From Streptomyces polyasparticus (GTDB lineage Bacteria; Actinomycetota; Actinomycetes; Streptomycetales; Streptomycetaceae), in NCBI RefSeq assembly GCF_014493765.1, contig NZ_JACTVJ010000032.1, forward strand, positions 1-64,000: DNA of 64,000 nucleotides. Reading direction: 5' to 3'. Position 1 is the stretch's first letter. Every line of letters begins with the position of its first letter. The notes below the pieces were generated by a model. The model made no database searches, had not been told where the DNA came from, and saw only the letters and a program-made list of their open reading frames with translations. The position numbers were made by a program, and so were the translations under genes. Below are positions 1-7,568 of this stretch, piece after piece.

Positions 1-298
1 TCGACTCTATCAGATCCTTTCGGGCCTGACTCCCGGTCAACTCGGGTTGTCTTTGCGGCTGTTGGGCCGTTCCGACGTCCAGAACCTTAGCGGATTCTCC
101 GGCCGGCTCCTAATCGAGCCGTTCGGTCTCCGTGAATTGAATTTCGGGCGCACGAAAGCGCACGTAATTCGATCCCCAGAGGAATCGTGCGTTGGTTGTG
201 GTGTGCCGCTGTGAGCGGCGAGAGTGGCCGCCGCAGAACCGTTCCGGCTCCGTGGCAACCCGAAGAACCTTACGGATCCAACGGGCCTGTGTCAACCC
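1..298. other. Gene-free stretch downstream of marR-like gene
   Basis: No reading frame here looks like a protein. The stretch lies downstream of the MarR-type gene and reaches the window edge. Two similar short blocks recur, one starting AGAACCTTAGCGGATTC near 80 and one starting AGAACCTTACGGATCC near 264, each next to TCCG/GTTCGG-rich sequence. I cannot assign them a role. Confidence 0.4.
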
Positions 299-796
299 TC
301 AGCTCTCGACCCTGTGAAGCAGCCTGGTCAGCAGCTCACCCAGGACGCCGCGCTCCTTCGTGGAGAGGTCCTGGAGCAGGTCCTCCTCGAAGGTCGTCGC
401 CAGCTCCATCGCGTCCAGCCACTTCTGGCGGCCGACGTCGGTGAGGCCGACGATCACGCGTACGCGATTGGCTTCGTCCCTGTCACGGGTAACCAGACCT
501 TCCGCGACCATGCGGTCGATGCGGTGGGTCATCGCGGCGGGCGTGAGGCCGAGCTGCTTGGCCAGGTCGCCGGGGCCCATGCGGTAGGGCTGGCCGGCCA
601 GGACCAGGGCCTTGAGGACCTCCCACTCGGCGTTGCTGATGCCGAGGGTGGCGGTCTGCCTGCCGTAGGCCACGTTCATGCGCCGGTTCAGGCGGCCGAG
701 CGCCGAGACGATCTGCTCGACCTGGGGGTCGAGATCGGCGAACTCGCGCTGGTACGCGGCGATCTGTTCGTCGAGCGACGGCTCGTTCTCAGGCAT
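299..796 (-). CDS. MarR-family transcriptional regulator
   Basis: A 165-residue winged-helix regulator of the usual MarR length. Residues about 55-130 form the DNA-binding region. The recognition helix is around TPAAMTHRIDRM, followed by a wing with the conserved D-x-R pattern (RDRDEANRVRV). The C-terminal helices would form the dimer interface. The ATG start is preceded by a CCGAGG ribosome site. It is divergent from an MFS exporter across a 131-bp AT-rich gap, the classic layout for a MarR repressor of an efflux gene answering to a small ligand. The ligand cannot be read from sequence. Family call is firm; the regulatory link is inferred from position. Confidence 0.9.
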   Translation of the reverse strand: MPENEPSLDEQIAAYQREFADLDPQVEQIVSALGRLNRRMNVAYGRQTATLGISNAEWEVLKALVLAGQPYRMGPGDLAKQLGLTPAAMTHRIDRMVAEGLVTRDRDEANRVRVIVGLTDVGRQKWLDAMELATTFEEDLLQDLSTKERGVLGELLTRLLHRVES

Positions 797-819
797 GCCT
801 CGGAGTATGGCACGACCTC

Positions 820-898
820 ACTTTGCACTTAAGGCCTTCGATGTTTACTCTTTAGCTCTTAAGTTTAGCTTCGAAGTCTTCGGGACTAAGGTCCCGAG
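820..898. promoter_or_regulatory. Putative MarR operator / divergent promoter region
   Basis: This AT-rich block sits between the two divergent genes. It holds the inverted pair ACTTAAG (827-833) and CTTAAGT (858-864), a repeated TTTAGCT motif, and a small perfect hairpin TCGGGAC-TAAG-GTCCCGA at 881-898 just ahead of the MFS start. MarR proteins typically bind such AT-rich palindromes. Operator identity is inferred. Confidence 0.45.
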
Positions 899-927
899 GG
901 CTTCACTCGTATGAAGGCAGGTGAGAA

Positions 928-2226
928 GTGACCCAGGCGATGGGTGCCGCGATGCGGCGGATCCACGTGGGCAACGCGCTCAGCGCGTTCGGCCTCGGCT
1001 TCACCGTTCCGTTCCTCTACGTCTATGTGGCGCAGGTACGGGAGCTCGGTGCGACGACGGCGGGTCTCGTGCTCGCCGTCTTCGCGGTCGCCGCCCTTGT
1101 GGTGCTGCCCTTCACGGGGCGTGCGGTCGACCGGCGCGGCCCGCTGCCGGTGCTGATGGCGGCGCTGGTGACGGCCTCCGTCGGTGCCATGAGCCTGGGT
1201 CTGTCCACCAGTCCGCAGCTGGTCATCGCGTCCGCGGCGCTGCTCGGTGCGGGCCAGGCCGTGATGCAGCCCGCGCTCGCCACGATGATCGTGGAGTGCT
1301 CCACCGCCGAGACCCGTACGCGGGCCTTCGCCACGCAGTTCTTCCTGCAGAACCTCGGCCTCGGCGTCGGTGGCCTGATCGGCGGCCAGATCGTCAAGCA
1401 CGAGCGGCCGAGCGACTTCACGCTGCTCTTCGCCATCGAGGCGTCGATGTTCCTGCTGCTCGTGGTCGTGATGGCGACCGTGAAGCTGCCCCGGCAGCCG
1501 CGGATCGCGGATGCGCTGCCGCAGGCCAAGGGCGGGATGCGGCAGCTGTTCAGGCACCGCGCGATGGTGCAGCTGTGTGCGCTGGGCTTCGTGATGTTCT
1601 TCGCCTGCTACGGACAGTTCGAGTCCGGACTTTCGGCATACGGAGTCGAGGCCGCCGGGATCTCGCCGGCCACGCTCGGCTACGCGCTGGCCGCCAACAC
1701 CGGCGCGATCGTCGTCGCCCAGTTCGTGGTCCTGAAGTTCGTCGAGCGGCGCAAGCGGTCCAAGGTGATCGCCTCGGTGGGTCTGATCTGGGTCGTCGCG
1801 TGGATCTTCGCGGGGTACGCGGGTCTCGGGCACGGCAGCCAGGCGATGGCGACCGCGGCGTTCATCTCCACGTACGCGCTCTTCGGACTCGGTGAGGCGA
1901 TGCTGTCGCCGACCGTGGCGCCGCTGGTCGCGGACCTCGCGCCGGACGGCATGGTCGGTCAGTACAACTCGGCGTTCGCGCTGGTCAAGCAGCTGGCCCT
2001 GGCGGTCGGGCCGGCGATCGGCGGGCCGATGGGTGCGCAGCTGCACGCCCCGTACATCCTGACGTTCATCGTCTTCTCGCTCGGCATCACGCTGCTCGCC
2101 GTGAAGCTCGGCAAGCAGCTGACGCCGCAGCAGAACAATCCGTGGGCGTTCCGGCAGGCAGCCGCGAAGGCCCGGGCCGAGGATGAGGTCCCGGTCGCGC
2201 GTGCGGAGGAGGTCGTCGCCGCCTGA
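928..2226 (+). CDS. MFS transporter (drug-efflux type)
   Basis: A 432-residue integral membrane protein with about 12 hydrophobic segments, as expected for the major facilitator superfamily. The loop after segment 2 carries GRAVDRRGPLP, a good match to the family's motif A (GxLaDrxGrkp). A central hydrophilic loop lies near residues 190-215. The start is GTG after AGGTGAGAA. It is divergent from the MarR-type gene, so it probably exports a toxic compound or metabolite under that repressor. The tail (about 405-432) is charged and cytoplasmic. The substrate is unknown. Confidence 0.88.
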   Translation: MTQAMGAAMRRIHVGNALSAFGLGFTVPFLYVYVAQVRELGATTAGLVLAVFAVAALVVLPFTGRAVDRRGPLPVLMAALVTASVGAMSLGLSTSPQLVIASAALLGAGQAVMQPALATMIVECSTAETRTRAFATQFFLQNLGLGVGGLIGGQIVKHERPSDFTLLFAIEASMFLLLVVVMATVKLPRQPRIADALPQAKGGMRQLFRHRAMVQLCALGFVMFFACYGQFESGLSAYGVEAAGISPATLGYALAANTGAIVVAQFVVLKFVERRKRSKVIASVGLIWVVAWIFAGYAGLGHGSQAMATAAFISTYALFGLGEAMLSPTVAPLVADLAPDGMVGQYNSAFALVKQLALAVGPAIGGPMGAQLHAPYILTFIVFSLGITLLAVKLGKQLTPQQNNPWAFRQAAAKARAEDEVPVARAEEVVAA

Positions 2227-2237
2227 CTTCTGCCTTC

Positions 2238-2834
2238 CTACGAGACGGACTGGCCCGCCTTTGCGGCGGCCAGTCCGTCTTCTGCTTTGCGGGCGAGGGC
2301 GCCGGCGGTCGGTTCCTTGCTGGCGCGGGCGAGGGCGAGGAGCTCCTCGGATTCGGCCGCGGCCTCCTCGTAACGCTCCAGGCGGTTGAGGGTGTGGGCG
2401 CGGTCGGCGCGGAGCTTCAGGGTGAGCGGGTGCTCGGTGCCGTGGATGCGCACGTAGAAGGGGAGCAGTTCGTCCTGGCGGCGCAGGGCCTCGGCGGGGT
2501 CGCCCTGTTCGCGTACGGCCAGGGCGCACAGGGCGAGGGCCGCGAGCGCGAGCTGGTCGTCGGGGCGGTGGGCGCGGTGGGCGGCCAGGTCGTGGGCCTC
2601 GGTCTCGGCGTCCGCGTACCGGCCCTGGGCGTGGAGGGCCGTGGCCAGGACGATCCGAGCCGTCGCCGAGAGGTGGTGGGCGGGGCCGAGTGCCTTGTCG
2701 GATACGGCGATGGCCTGCCGTATCAGCGACTCGGCCTCCGCCGGGTGCTCCTCATGGAGGAGGGTCTGCGCTTGGCGGATGCCGCGCTGGACGCCGGCGG
2801 TCTCGGGCGAGGTGAGGCGGTCGAGGAAACCCAT
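2238..2834 (-). CDS. Tetratricopeptide-repeat protein
   Basis: A 198-residue soluble protein made of helical repeats. Residues about 20-185 contain TPR-like pairs such as HEEHPAEAESLIRQAIAVSD, then ALHAQGRYADAETEAHDL, then TLNRLERYEEAAAESEELL. It resembles the repeat domains of large actinobacterial TPR proteins but lacks any effector or DNA-binding domain. It lies 41 bp downstream of the SpoIIE-type phosphatase gene on the same strand and is probably co-transcribed with it. That suggests a protein-protein interaction role near the phosphatase, which is inference only. The ATG start has no obvious Shine-Dalgarno. Confidence 0.75.
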   Translation of the reverse strand: MGFLDRLTSPETAGVQRGIRQAQTLLHEEHPAEAESLIRQAIAVSDKALGPAHHLSATARIVLATALHAQGRYADAETEAHDLAAHRAHRPDDQLALAALALCALAVREQGDPAEALRRQDELLPFYVRIHGTEHPLTLKLRADRAHTLNRLERYEEAAAESEELLALARASKEPTAGALARKAEDGLAAAKAGQSVS

Positions 2835-2875
2835 GCGGGGAGGCTATGCCTGTATCCCGTACGAGCGGCACCCCT

Positions 2876-4507
2876 TCAGCCCCTGCTGGGCTCCTTCAGA
2901 ACGAACTCGCACCACACCGCCTTGCCCCCGCCAGGCGTGCGGCGGGAGCCCCAGCTCGTGGCGATCGTGGCGATGATGGCGATGCCGCGGCCCGCCTCGT
3001 CGGCCGGGGCCGCCTGGCGGCGCAGCGGAAGGTGGTCGTCGCCGTCGGTGACCTCGATGATCAGGCGGCGGTCGGTGCGGCGCAGGCGCAGGCGCATCGG
3101 CGGGGTGCCGTGCTGCAGGGAGTTGGCGACGAGTTCGCTGGCGGCGAGGACGCCCAGCTCGCAGAGCTCGGGCGGGAAGCGCCAGCTCGCGAGGACTCCG
3201 GTGGCGAACGCGCGGGCGCGCGGCGCCGCTTCGACGCCGCCGAGGAGGTCGAGCGAGGCGCCGCGGAAGAGTTCGGCGTCGCTGCCGGTGTGTTCCGGGT
3301 TCTGGAGGACCAGGAGCGCCACGTCGTCGTCGTGGTCCGCGGTGACGTTGAGGGCGCGCAGGAGGCGGTCGCAGATGACCTGGGGGGTGCCGGTGGCGCC
3401 GGCGAGCGCGCGTTCGAGCAGGTCGACGCCGTGGTCGATGTCCTCGCTGCGGCGTTCGACCAGGCCGTCGGTGTAGAGGACGGCGGTGGATCCGGGCGGG
3501 AAGTCCAGCGTGCCGGAGGCGTGCATCCAGCCGCCGGTGCCGAGCGGGGGTCCGGTGGGTTCGTCCGCCCGGTGCAGCGCGCCGAGCTCGTCCCGTACGA
3601 GGATCGGCAGGTGGCCCGCGGAGGCGTAGGTGAGCTTGGCCTCGTGGGGGTCGTGGATCGCGTAGACCATCGTGGCGATCTGGCTGGCATCGATGTCCGA
3701 GGCCAGACCGTCCAGGAGCTGGAGCACCTCGTGCGGGGGCAGGTCGAGGCGGGCGTACGCGCGCACGGCGGTGCGGAGCTGGCCCATGACCGCGGCCGCG
3801 CGGACCCCGCGGCCCATCACGTCGCCGATGACAAGGGCGGTGCGGCCGCCGCCGAGGGTGATCACGTCGTACCAGTCGCCGCCGACCGCCGCGTCCGCGC
3901 CGCCGGGCTGATACGTGGCGGCGATGCGCAGGTCGTCGGGCTGTTCCAACTTCTGCGGCAGCAGGGACCGTTGGAGCGTCACGGCGGCTTCGCGGTGGCG
4001 GCGCTCGCTGGCGCGCAGCCGCTCGGCGGCGTCCGCATGGTCGGTGACATCGGCGGCGAAGACGAGCACGCCGCCGCCCTCGGAGGTCGTGAGCGGGGTG
4101 CAGGTGAAGGTGTACGAGCGCCCGGAGGCCACCTTGCGGGACTTCACCGTGCGCGGCTTGTCGCTGCGCAGGACCTGGTCGAGGAGAGGGAGCAGACCGA
4201 GCTCGCGCAGCTCGGGCAGGGCTTCCTCGGCCGTGGCGCCGGACGGGCGCGGACCAAAGGCGGCCACGTACGCCTCATTGACGTACGCGATGCGGTGCTC
4301 GGGGCCGTGCACCAGGACCACGAGGCCGGTGATGCGGTCGAGGATCTCGCGTACCGGCAGATCCTCCACGTCGGGGGTCGGCGCATCGCAGCCGTGCTCG
4401 GCTCGGGCGGCGGGCACGGAACCACGGTCGGACCGCGCGGCGGCGCGGCGCTGCGTACCGGGGAGCCGGGCGCTCCAGCGCGTGAAGTTCACGAAGGGTT
4501 GCCTCAT
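2876..4507 (-). CDS. PAS-SpoIIE (PP2C) phosphatase with C-terminal ATPase domain
   Basis: Three signalling modules in one protein of 543 residues from the chosen start. A PAS-like sensor (about 45-165, with IAYVNEAYVAAFG) is followed by a SpoIIE-type PP2C serine phosphatase (about 190-400: GGDWYDVI, VIGDVMGRG, YTDGLVERR, DDDVALLVL). A GHKL ATPase of the anti-sigma kind follows (about 425-540: N-box ELVANSLQHG, later GRGIAII). Such proteins act in partner switching: the ATPase half phosphorylates, and the phosphatase half dephosphorylates, STAS-type antagonists. The start is uncertain. ATG 4507 is used, while an in-frame ATG at 4603 would add 32 residues; neither has a strong ribosome site. 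No STAS partner is adjacent, although three lie at 28-36 kb. Confidence 0.88.
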   Translation of the reverse strand: MRQPFVNFTRWSARLPGTQRRAAARSDRGSVPAARAEHGCDAPTPDVEDLPVREILDRITGLVVLVHGPEHRIAYVNEAYVAAFGPRPSGATAEEALPELRELGLLPLLDQVLRSDKPRTVKSRKVASGRSYTFTCTPLTTSEGGGVLVFAADVTDHADAAERLRASERRHREAAVTLQRSLLPQKLEQPDDLRIAATYQPGGADAAVGGDWYDVITLGGGRTALVIGDVMGRGVRAAAVMGQLRTAVRAYARLDLPPHEVLQLLDGLASDIDASQIATMVYAIHDPHEAKLTYASAGHLPILVRDELGALHRADEPTGPPLGTGGWMHASGTLDFPPGSTAVLYTDGLVERRSEDIDHGVDLLERALAGATGTPQVICDRLLRALNVTADHDDDVALLVLQNPEHTGSDAELFRGASLDLLGGVEAAPRARAFATGVLASWRFPPELCELGVLAASELVANSLQHGTPPMRLRLRRTDRRLIIEVTDGDDHLPLRRQAAPADEAGRGIAIIATIATSWGSRRTPGGGKAVWCEFVLKEPSRG

Positions 4508-4644
4508 GGAGGTCGTGGTGGGCCAGGAGCCCTTGGTCGTGGGGAGCTGTGCCCCGGGGGGCGCGGCCTGTCGCTCGGTCAGTCTGGCTGACCGGACTGA
4601 CATCCGTCAGACGCCGGCCTGGGGAACGGAGTTCCTCGATCCGC

Positions 4645-6060
4645 TCAGGACGACTCCTTCGGGGGCTTGCCTCCGGCCGCGAGTTCGAATTCCGCGCGCG
4701 GATGCTCAAGCGAGCCGAGGGAGACGATCTCGCGTTTGAACAGGCCCGACAGGGTCCACTCGGCGAGGACCCGGGCCTTGCGGTTGAAGGTCGGGACCCT
4801 GCTGAGGTGGTAGACGCGGTGCATGAACCACGCAGGGTAGCCCTTCAGCTTGCGTCCGTAGACGTGCGCGACACCCTTGTGCAGGCCGAGCGAGGCCACC
4901 GAACCGACGTATTTGTGCGCGTACTTCGTCAGCGGCTGCCCCTTGAGCGAGGCCACGATGTTGTCGCCGAGCACCTTCGCCTGGCGTACCGCGTGCTGCG
5001 CGTTGGGCGCGCACTCCTTGCCGTCTTCCGAGGTCACGTCGGGTACGGCGGCCGCGTCGCCGGCGGCCCAGGCGTGCGGGGCGCCGTCCACGGCGAGCTC
5101 GGCGGTGCACTTGAGGCGCCCGCGCTCGTTCAGCGGCAGATCCGATGCGGCCAGGATGGGATGCGGCTTGACGCCCGCGGTCCACACGAGGGTGCGTGTC
5201 GGGAAGCGCGAGCCGTCGTCGAGCACCGCGACCCGGTCCTCGCAGGAGTCGAGGCGGGTCACCAGACGGACGTCGATATTGCGCCGGCGCAGCTCGCTGA
5301 CCGTGTACTTGCCCATCTCCGGGCCGACTTCCGGCAGGATCCGGTCGGAGGCCTCGACGAGGATCCACTTCATGTCCTCGGCACCGACGTTGTGGTAGTA
5401 CCGCGCCGCGTAACGCGCCATGTCCTCCAGCTCGCCGAGCGCTTCGACGCCCGCGTAACCGCCTCCGACGAACACGAAGGTCAGCGCGGCGGCGCGGACG
5501 GCGGGGTCGCGGGTCGACGAGGCGATGTCCATCTGCTCGATGACGTGGTTGCGCAGACCGATGGCCTCCTCGACGGTCTTGAAGCCGATGCCGTAGTCCG
5601 CGAGACCGGGCACCGGCAGGGTGCGCGAGATCGAGCCGGGGGCGAGGACCAGTTCGTCGTACGTGATCTCGACGGGGCCCGTGCCCTCCTCGTCCGTGGC
5701 GAGGGTGGTGAGCGTGGCCTTGCGCTTGGCGTGGTCGATCGCCTTGGCCTCGCCGATGACGATGCGGCAGTGCCTTAGCACCCGGCGCAGCGGGACGACG
5801 ACATGGCGCGGCGAGATGGATCCTGCGGCCGCCTCCGGCAGGAAGGGCTGATACGTCATGTACGGCTCGGGCGTGACCACCACGATCTCCGTCGTGCCGG
5901 CCTTGAGTTCGGCCACGAGCTTCTTCTGCAGACGCAGCGCGGTATAGAGGCCGACATAGCCGCCGCCGATGACGAGGATGCGCGCTTGGGGGGCGGGTGT
6001 GGTCCCGCGGGAATCAGCCGTCACCTTCCCATGAGGCACCGGCGTTGCGGGTTTGTCCAC
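4645..6060 (-). CDS. ndh: Type II NADH dehydrogenase (NDH-2)
   Basis: A 471-residue FAD-dependent NADH:quinone oxidoreductase, the non-proton-pumping entry to the respiratory chain. The N-terminal FAD fold is at about 27-60 (VIGGGYVGLYTALRL). The NADH fold is at about 185-220 (FVFVGGGYAGVEALGELEDMA). The flavin-binding motif VWTAGVKPHP and the later AWAAGDAAAVPD lie around 290-350. A C-terminal amphipathic region is typical for membrane attachment. The GTG start is at 6060. It is divergent from atrA; by memory the S. coelicolor counterpart (SCO4119) is a reported AtrA target, so regulation by the neighbour is likely here too. Confidence 0.9.
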   Translation of the reverse strand: MDKPATPVPHGKVTADSRGTTPAPQARILVIGGGYVGLYTALRLQKKLVAELKAGTTEIVVVTPEPYMTYQPFLPEAAAGSISPRHVVVPLRRVLRHCRIVIGEAKAIDHAKRKATLTTLATDEEGTGPVEITYDELVLAPGSISRTLPVPGLADYGIGFKTVEEAIGLRNHVIEQMDIASSTRDPAVRAAALTFVFVGGGYAGVEALGELEDMARYAARYYHNVGAEDMKWILVEASDRILPEVGPEMGKYTVSELRRRNIDVRLVTRLDSCEDRVAVLDDGSRFPTRTLVWTAGVKPHPILAASDLPLNERGRLKCTAELAVDGAPHAWAAGDAAAVPDVTSEDGKECAPNAQHAVRQAKVLGDNIVASLKGQPLTKYAHKYVGSVASLGLHKGVAHVYGRKLKGYPAWFMHRVYHLSRVPTFNRKARVLAEWTLSGLFKREIVSLGSLEHPRAEFELAAGGKPPKESS

Positions 6061-6302
6061 AGGCCCGGCACATTGTGTGACCGTCGGCGGCCGCCCGGGC
6101 GGCAGGCCCGCGTTGGAAAAATGCGCAGGTCAACGACGCGTCGCCACGCACCTGACAGAGGGATGAACAGGGACGGACCGGTGCGTACTCCGATCGGGGG
6201 GCCCTCCGTGCGGAACTGGCCCCTTCTGAATTGACTCCGGCTCAACTATGTTCGTGTGTCGTCGGGGTGTGGGGGGTGTACGGCTTCAGGCGCGATGCGC
6301 AT

Positions 6303-6356
6303 GGTTCGCGGACGGTTCGCGGACGGCGCGGCGAGCAGGTTCGCGGACGGTCCGCG
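6303..6356. promoter_or_regulatory. Repeated GGTTCGCGGAC motif between ndh and atrA
   Basis: Three copies of GGTTCGCGGAC (6303-6313, 6314-6324, 6338-6348) lie in the 358-bp divergent gap, followed by a partial fourth (GGTCCGCG). They are phased 11 and 24 bp apart, roughly one and two helical turns, on the same face of DNA. They could be binding sites for AtrA or another regulator, or a slippage repeat. A TTGACT hexamer at 6231 may be part of a promoter. Confidence 0.35.
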
Positions 6357-6418
6357 CACACCGACCGACAAGGCGGGGAGAGTCTCCGGGGGGAGACGTC
6401 ATTACCGGGGGAACGCTT

Positions 6419-7213
6419 ATGCACATGCGTGATTCACGTTGGGGCGCCGCATCGGCTTCGGCTGCTCCTACTACCAATTCCACTGCTTCTGCCGCGTCCG
6501 CTGTCGCGGGTGACGGGATGCTGCGGCGCGGTTCGGACGGCGGTCGTACGACACCGCTGCGGGTCGACGCCCAGCGCAATCTCGAGCACGTCCTGCGGGC
6601 GGCGCGCGAAGTGTTCGGCGAGCTGGGCTACGGCGCGCCGATGGAGGATGTGGCGCGACGGGCGCGGGTCGGTGTGGGCACCGTCTACCGGCGGTTCCCG
6701 AGCAAGGACGTGCTCGTACGGCGCATCGCCGAGGAGGAGACGGCCCGGCTGACCGACCAGGCCCGAACCGCTCTCGGCCAGGAGGACGAGCCGTGGTCGG
6801 CGCTCTCGCGCTTCCTGCGCACCTCGGTGGCCTCGGGCGCCGGGCGGCTGCTTCCGCCGCAGGTGCTCCGGGTCGGGGTGGCGGACGAGGGCGAGGAGTT
6901 CGCCGATGCCCGGGTGCCGCAGCAGCGGCAGTCGGCGGCGGGCAGCCCTGATCTGCGCCTCGTGGAACAGCGCGGGATACCCGCCGACGAGGTGGACGAC
7001 TCCGGCGTCGCGGCGCTGCTCGAGGTGGTCGGCCGGCTGGTGGAGCGGGCGCGGGAGGCGGGTGAGCTGCGCCCGGACGTGACCGTCTCGGACGTGCTGC
7101 TCGTCATCGCGACCGCGGCGCCTTCGCTGCCGGATGCGGCACAGCAGGCGGCGGCTTCGGCTCGGCTGCTCGACATCCTCCTCGAAGGGCTGCGGTCGCG
7201 GCCTGGGCGGTGA
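6419..7213 (+). CDS. atrA: TetR-family regulator AtrA
   Basis: A 264-residue TetR-type activator or repressor. A flexible Ala/Ser-rich N-terminus (1-40) precedes the helix-turn-helix at about 45-95 (LEHVLRAAREVFGELGYGAPMEDVARRARVGVGTVYRRFP, shown in the frame from 6550). The ligand and dimer domain fills the rest. The start is the ATG at 6419 after GGGGGAACGCTT; upstream codons in frame are low-complexity and were excluded. From established knowledge, AtrA of S. coelicolor and S. griseus activates actII-ORF4, strR and sugar-uptake genes. The HTH and its neighbours (ndh divergent, sigma factor downstream) match that locus as I recall it. Identification by recall, not by search. Confidence 0.87.
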   Translation: MHMRDSRWGAASASAAPTTNSTASAASAVAGDGMLRRGSDGGRTTPLRVDAQRNLEHVLRAAREVFGELGYGAPMEDVARRARVGVGTVYRRFPSKDVLVRRIAEEETARLTDQARTALGQEDEPWSALSRFLRTSVASGAGRLLPPQVLRVGVADEGEEFADARVPQQRQSAAGSPDLRLVEQRGIPADEVDDSGVAALLEVVGRLVERAREAGELRPDVTVSDVLLVIATAAPSLPDAAQQAAASARLLDILLEGLRSRPGR

Positions 7214-7268
7214 CAGGCCTGGGCGGTGAGGGGCGGCGGCGGGGTAAGGCGCGGTTCTGGGCGATGTG

Positions 7269-7375
7269 GTTCGGGTCGGGTCGGCGCGGTTCGGGTCGGC
7301 ACGGTTCGGGTCGGCACGGTTCGGATCGGATCGGCGGTTTCGGGTCGGCACGGTTCGGGTCGGCGTTTTCGTCCG
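7269..7375. repeat. Short tandem repeat, unit about TTCGGGTCGGCACGG (15 bp)
   Basis: About six perfect or degenerate copies of a 15-bp unit run through the atrA-sigma intergenic gap, with five-base sub-repeats (CGGGT, CGGAT) inside. No coding role is apparent, although three frames stay open because of the repeat. It lies just after the atrA stop and about 190 bp before the sigma gene start, so copy number could affect promoter spacing or 3'-end folding. Confidence 0.75.
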
Positions 7376-7568
7376 GGGTGCGGCTTTTCGCCAACTCCTG
7401 TGCACCACAGGCCACTTAAGGCTGCCCCGAACGGGTGAATTCCAATGATGCGCGACCGTAAGTAACCCCAGATGAGTGGTTGCTGTGCATCCGGGCTCAT
7501 AGGCGATCCCTCGTATGACACTCTTTCCCGGTGTTCGGGACCGAGTGTGCATGCGGGGGCTTCGCGCG

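Noticed and set aside
7269-7375. CRISPR array
   Set aside because: Units are contiguous 15-bp repeats with no unique spacers and no cas genes nearby.
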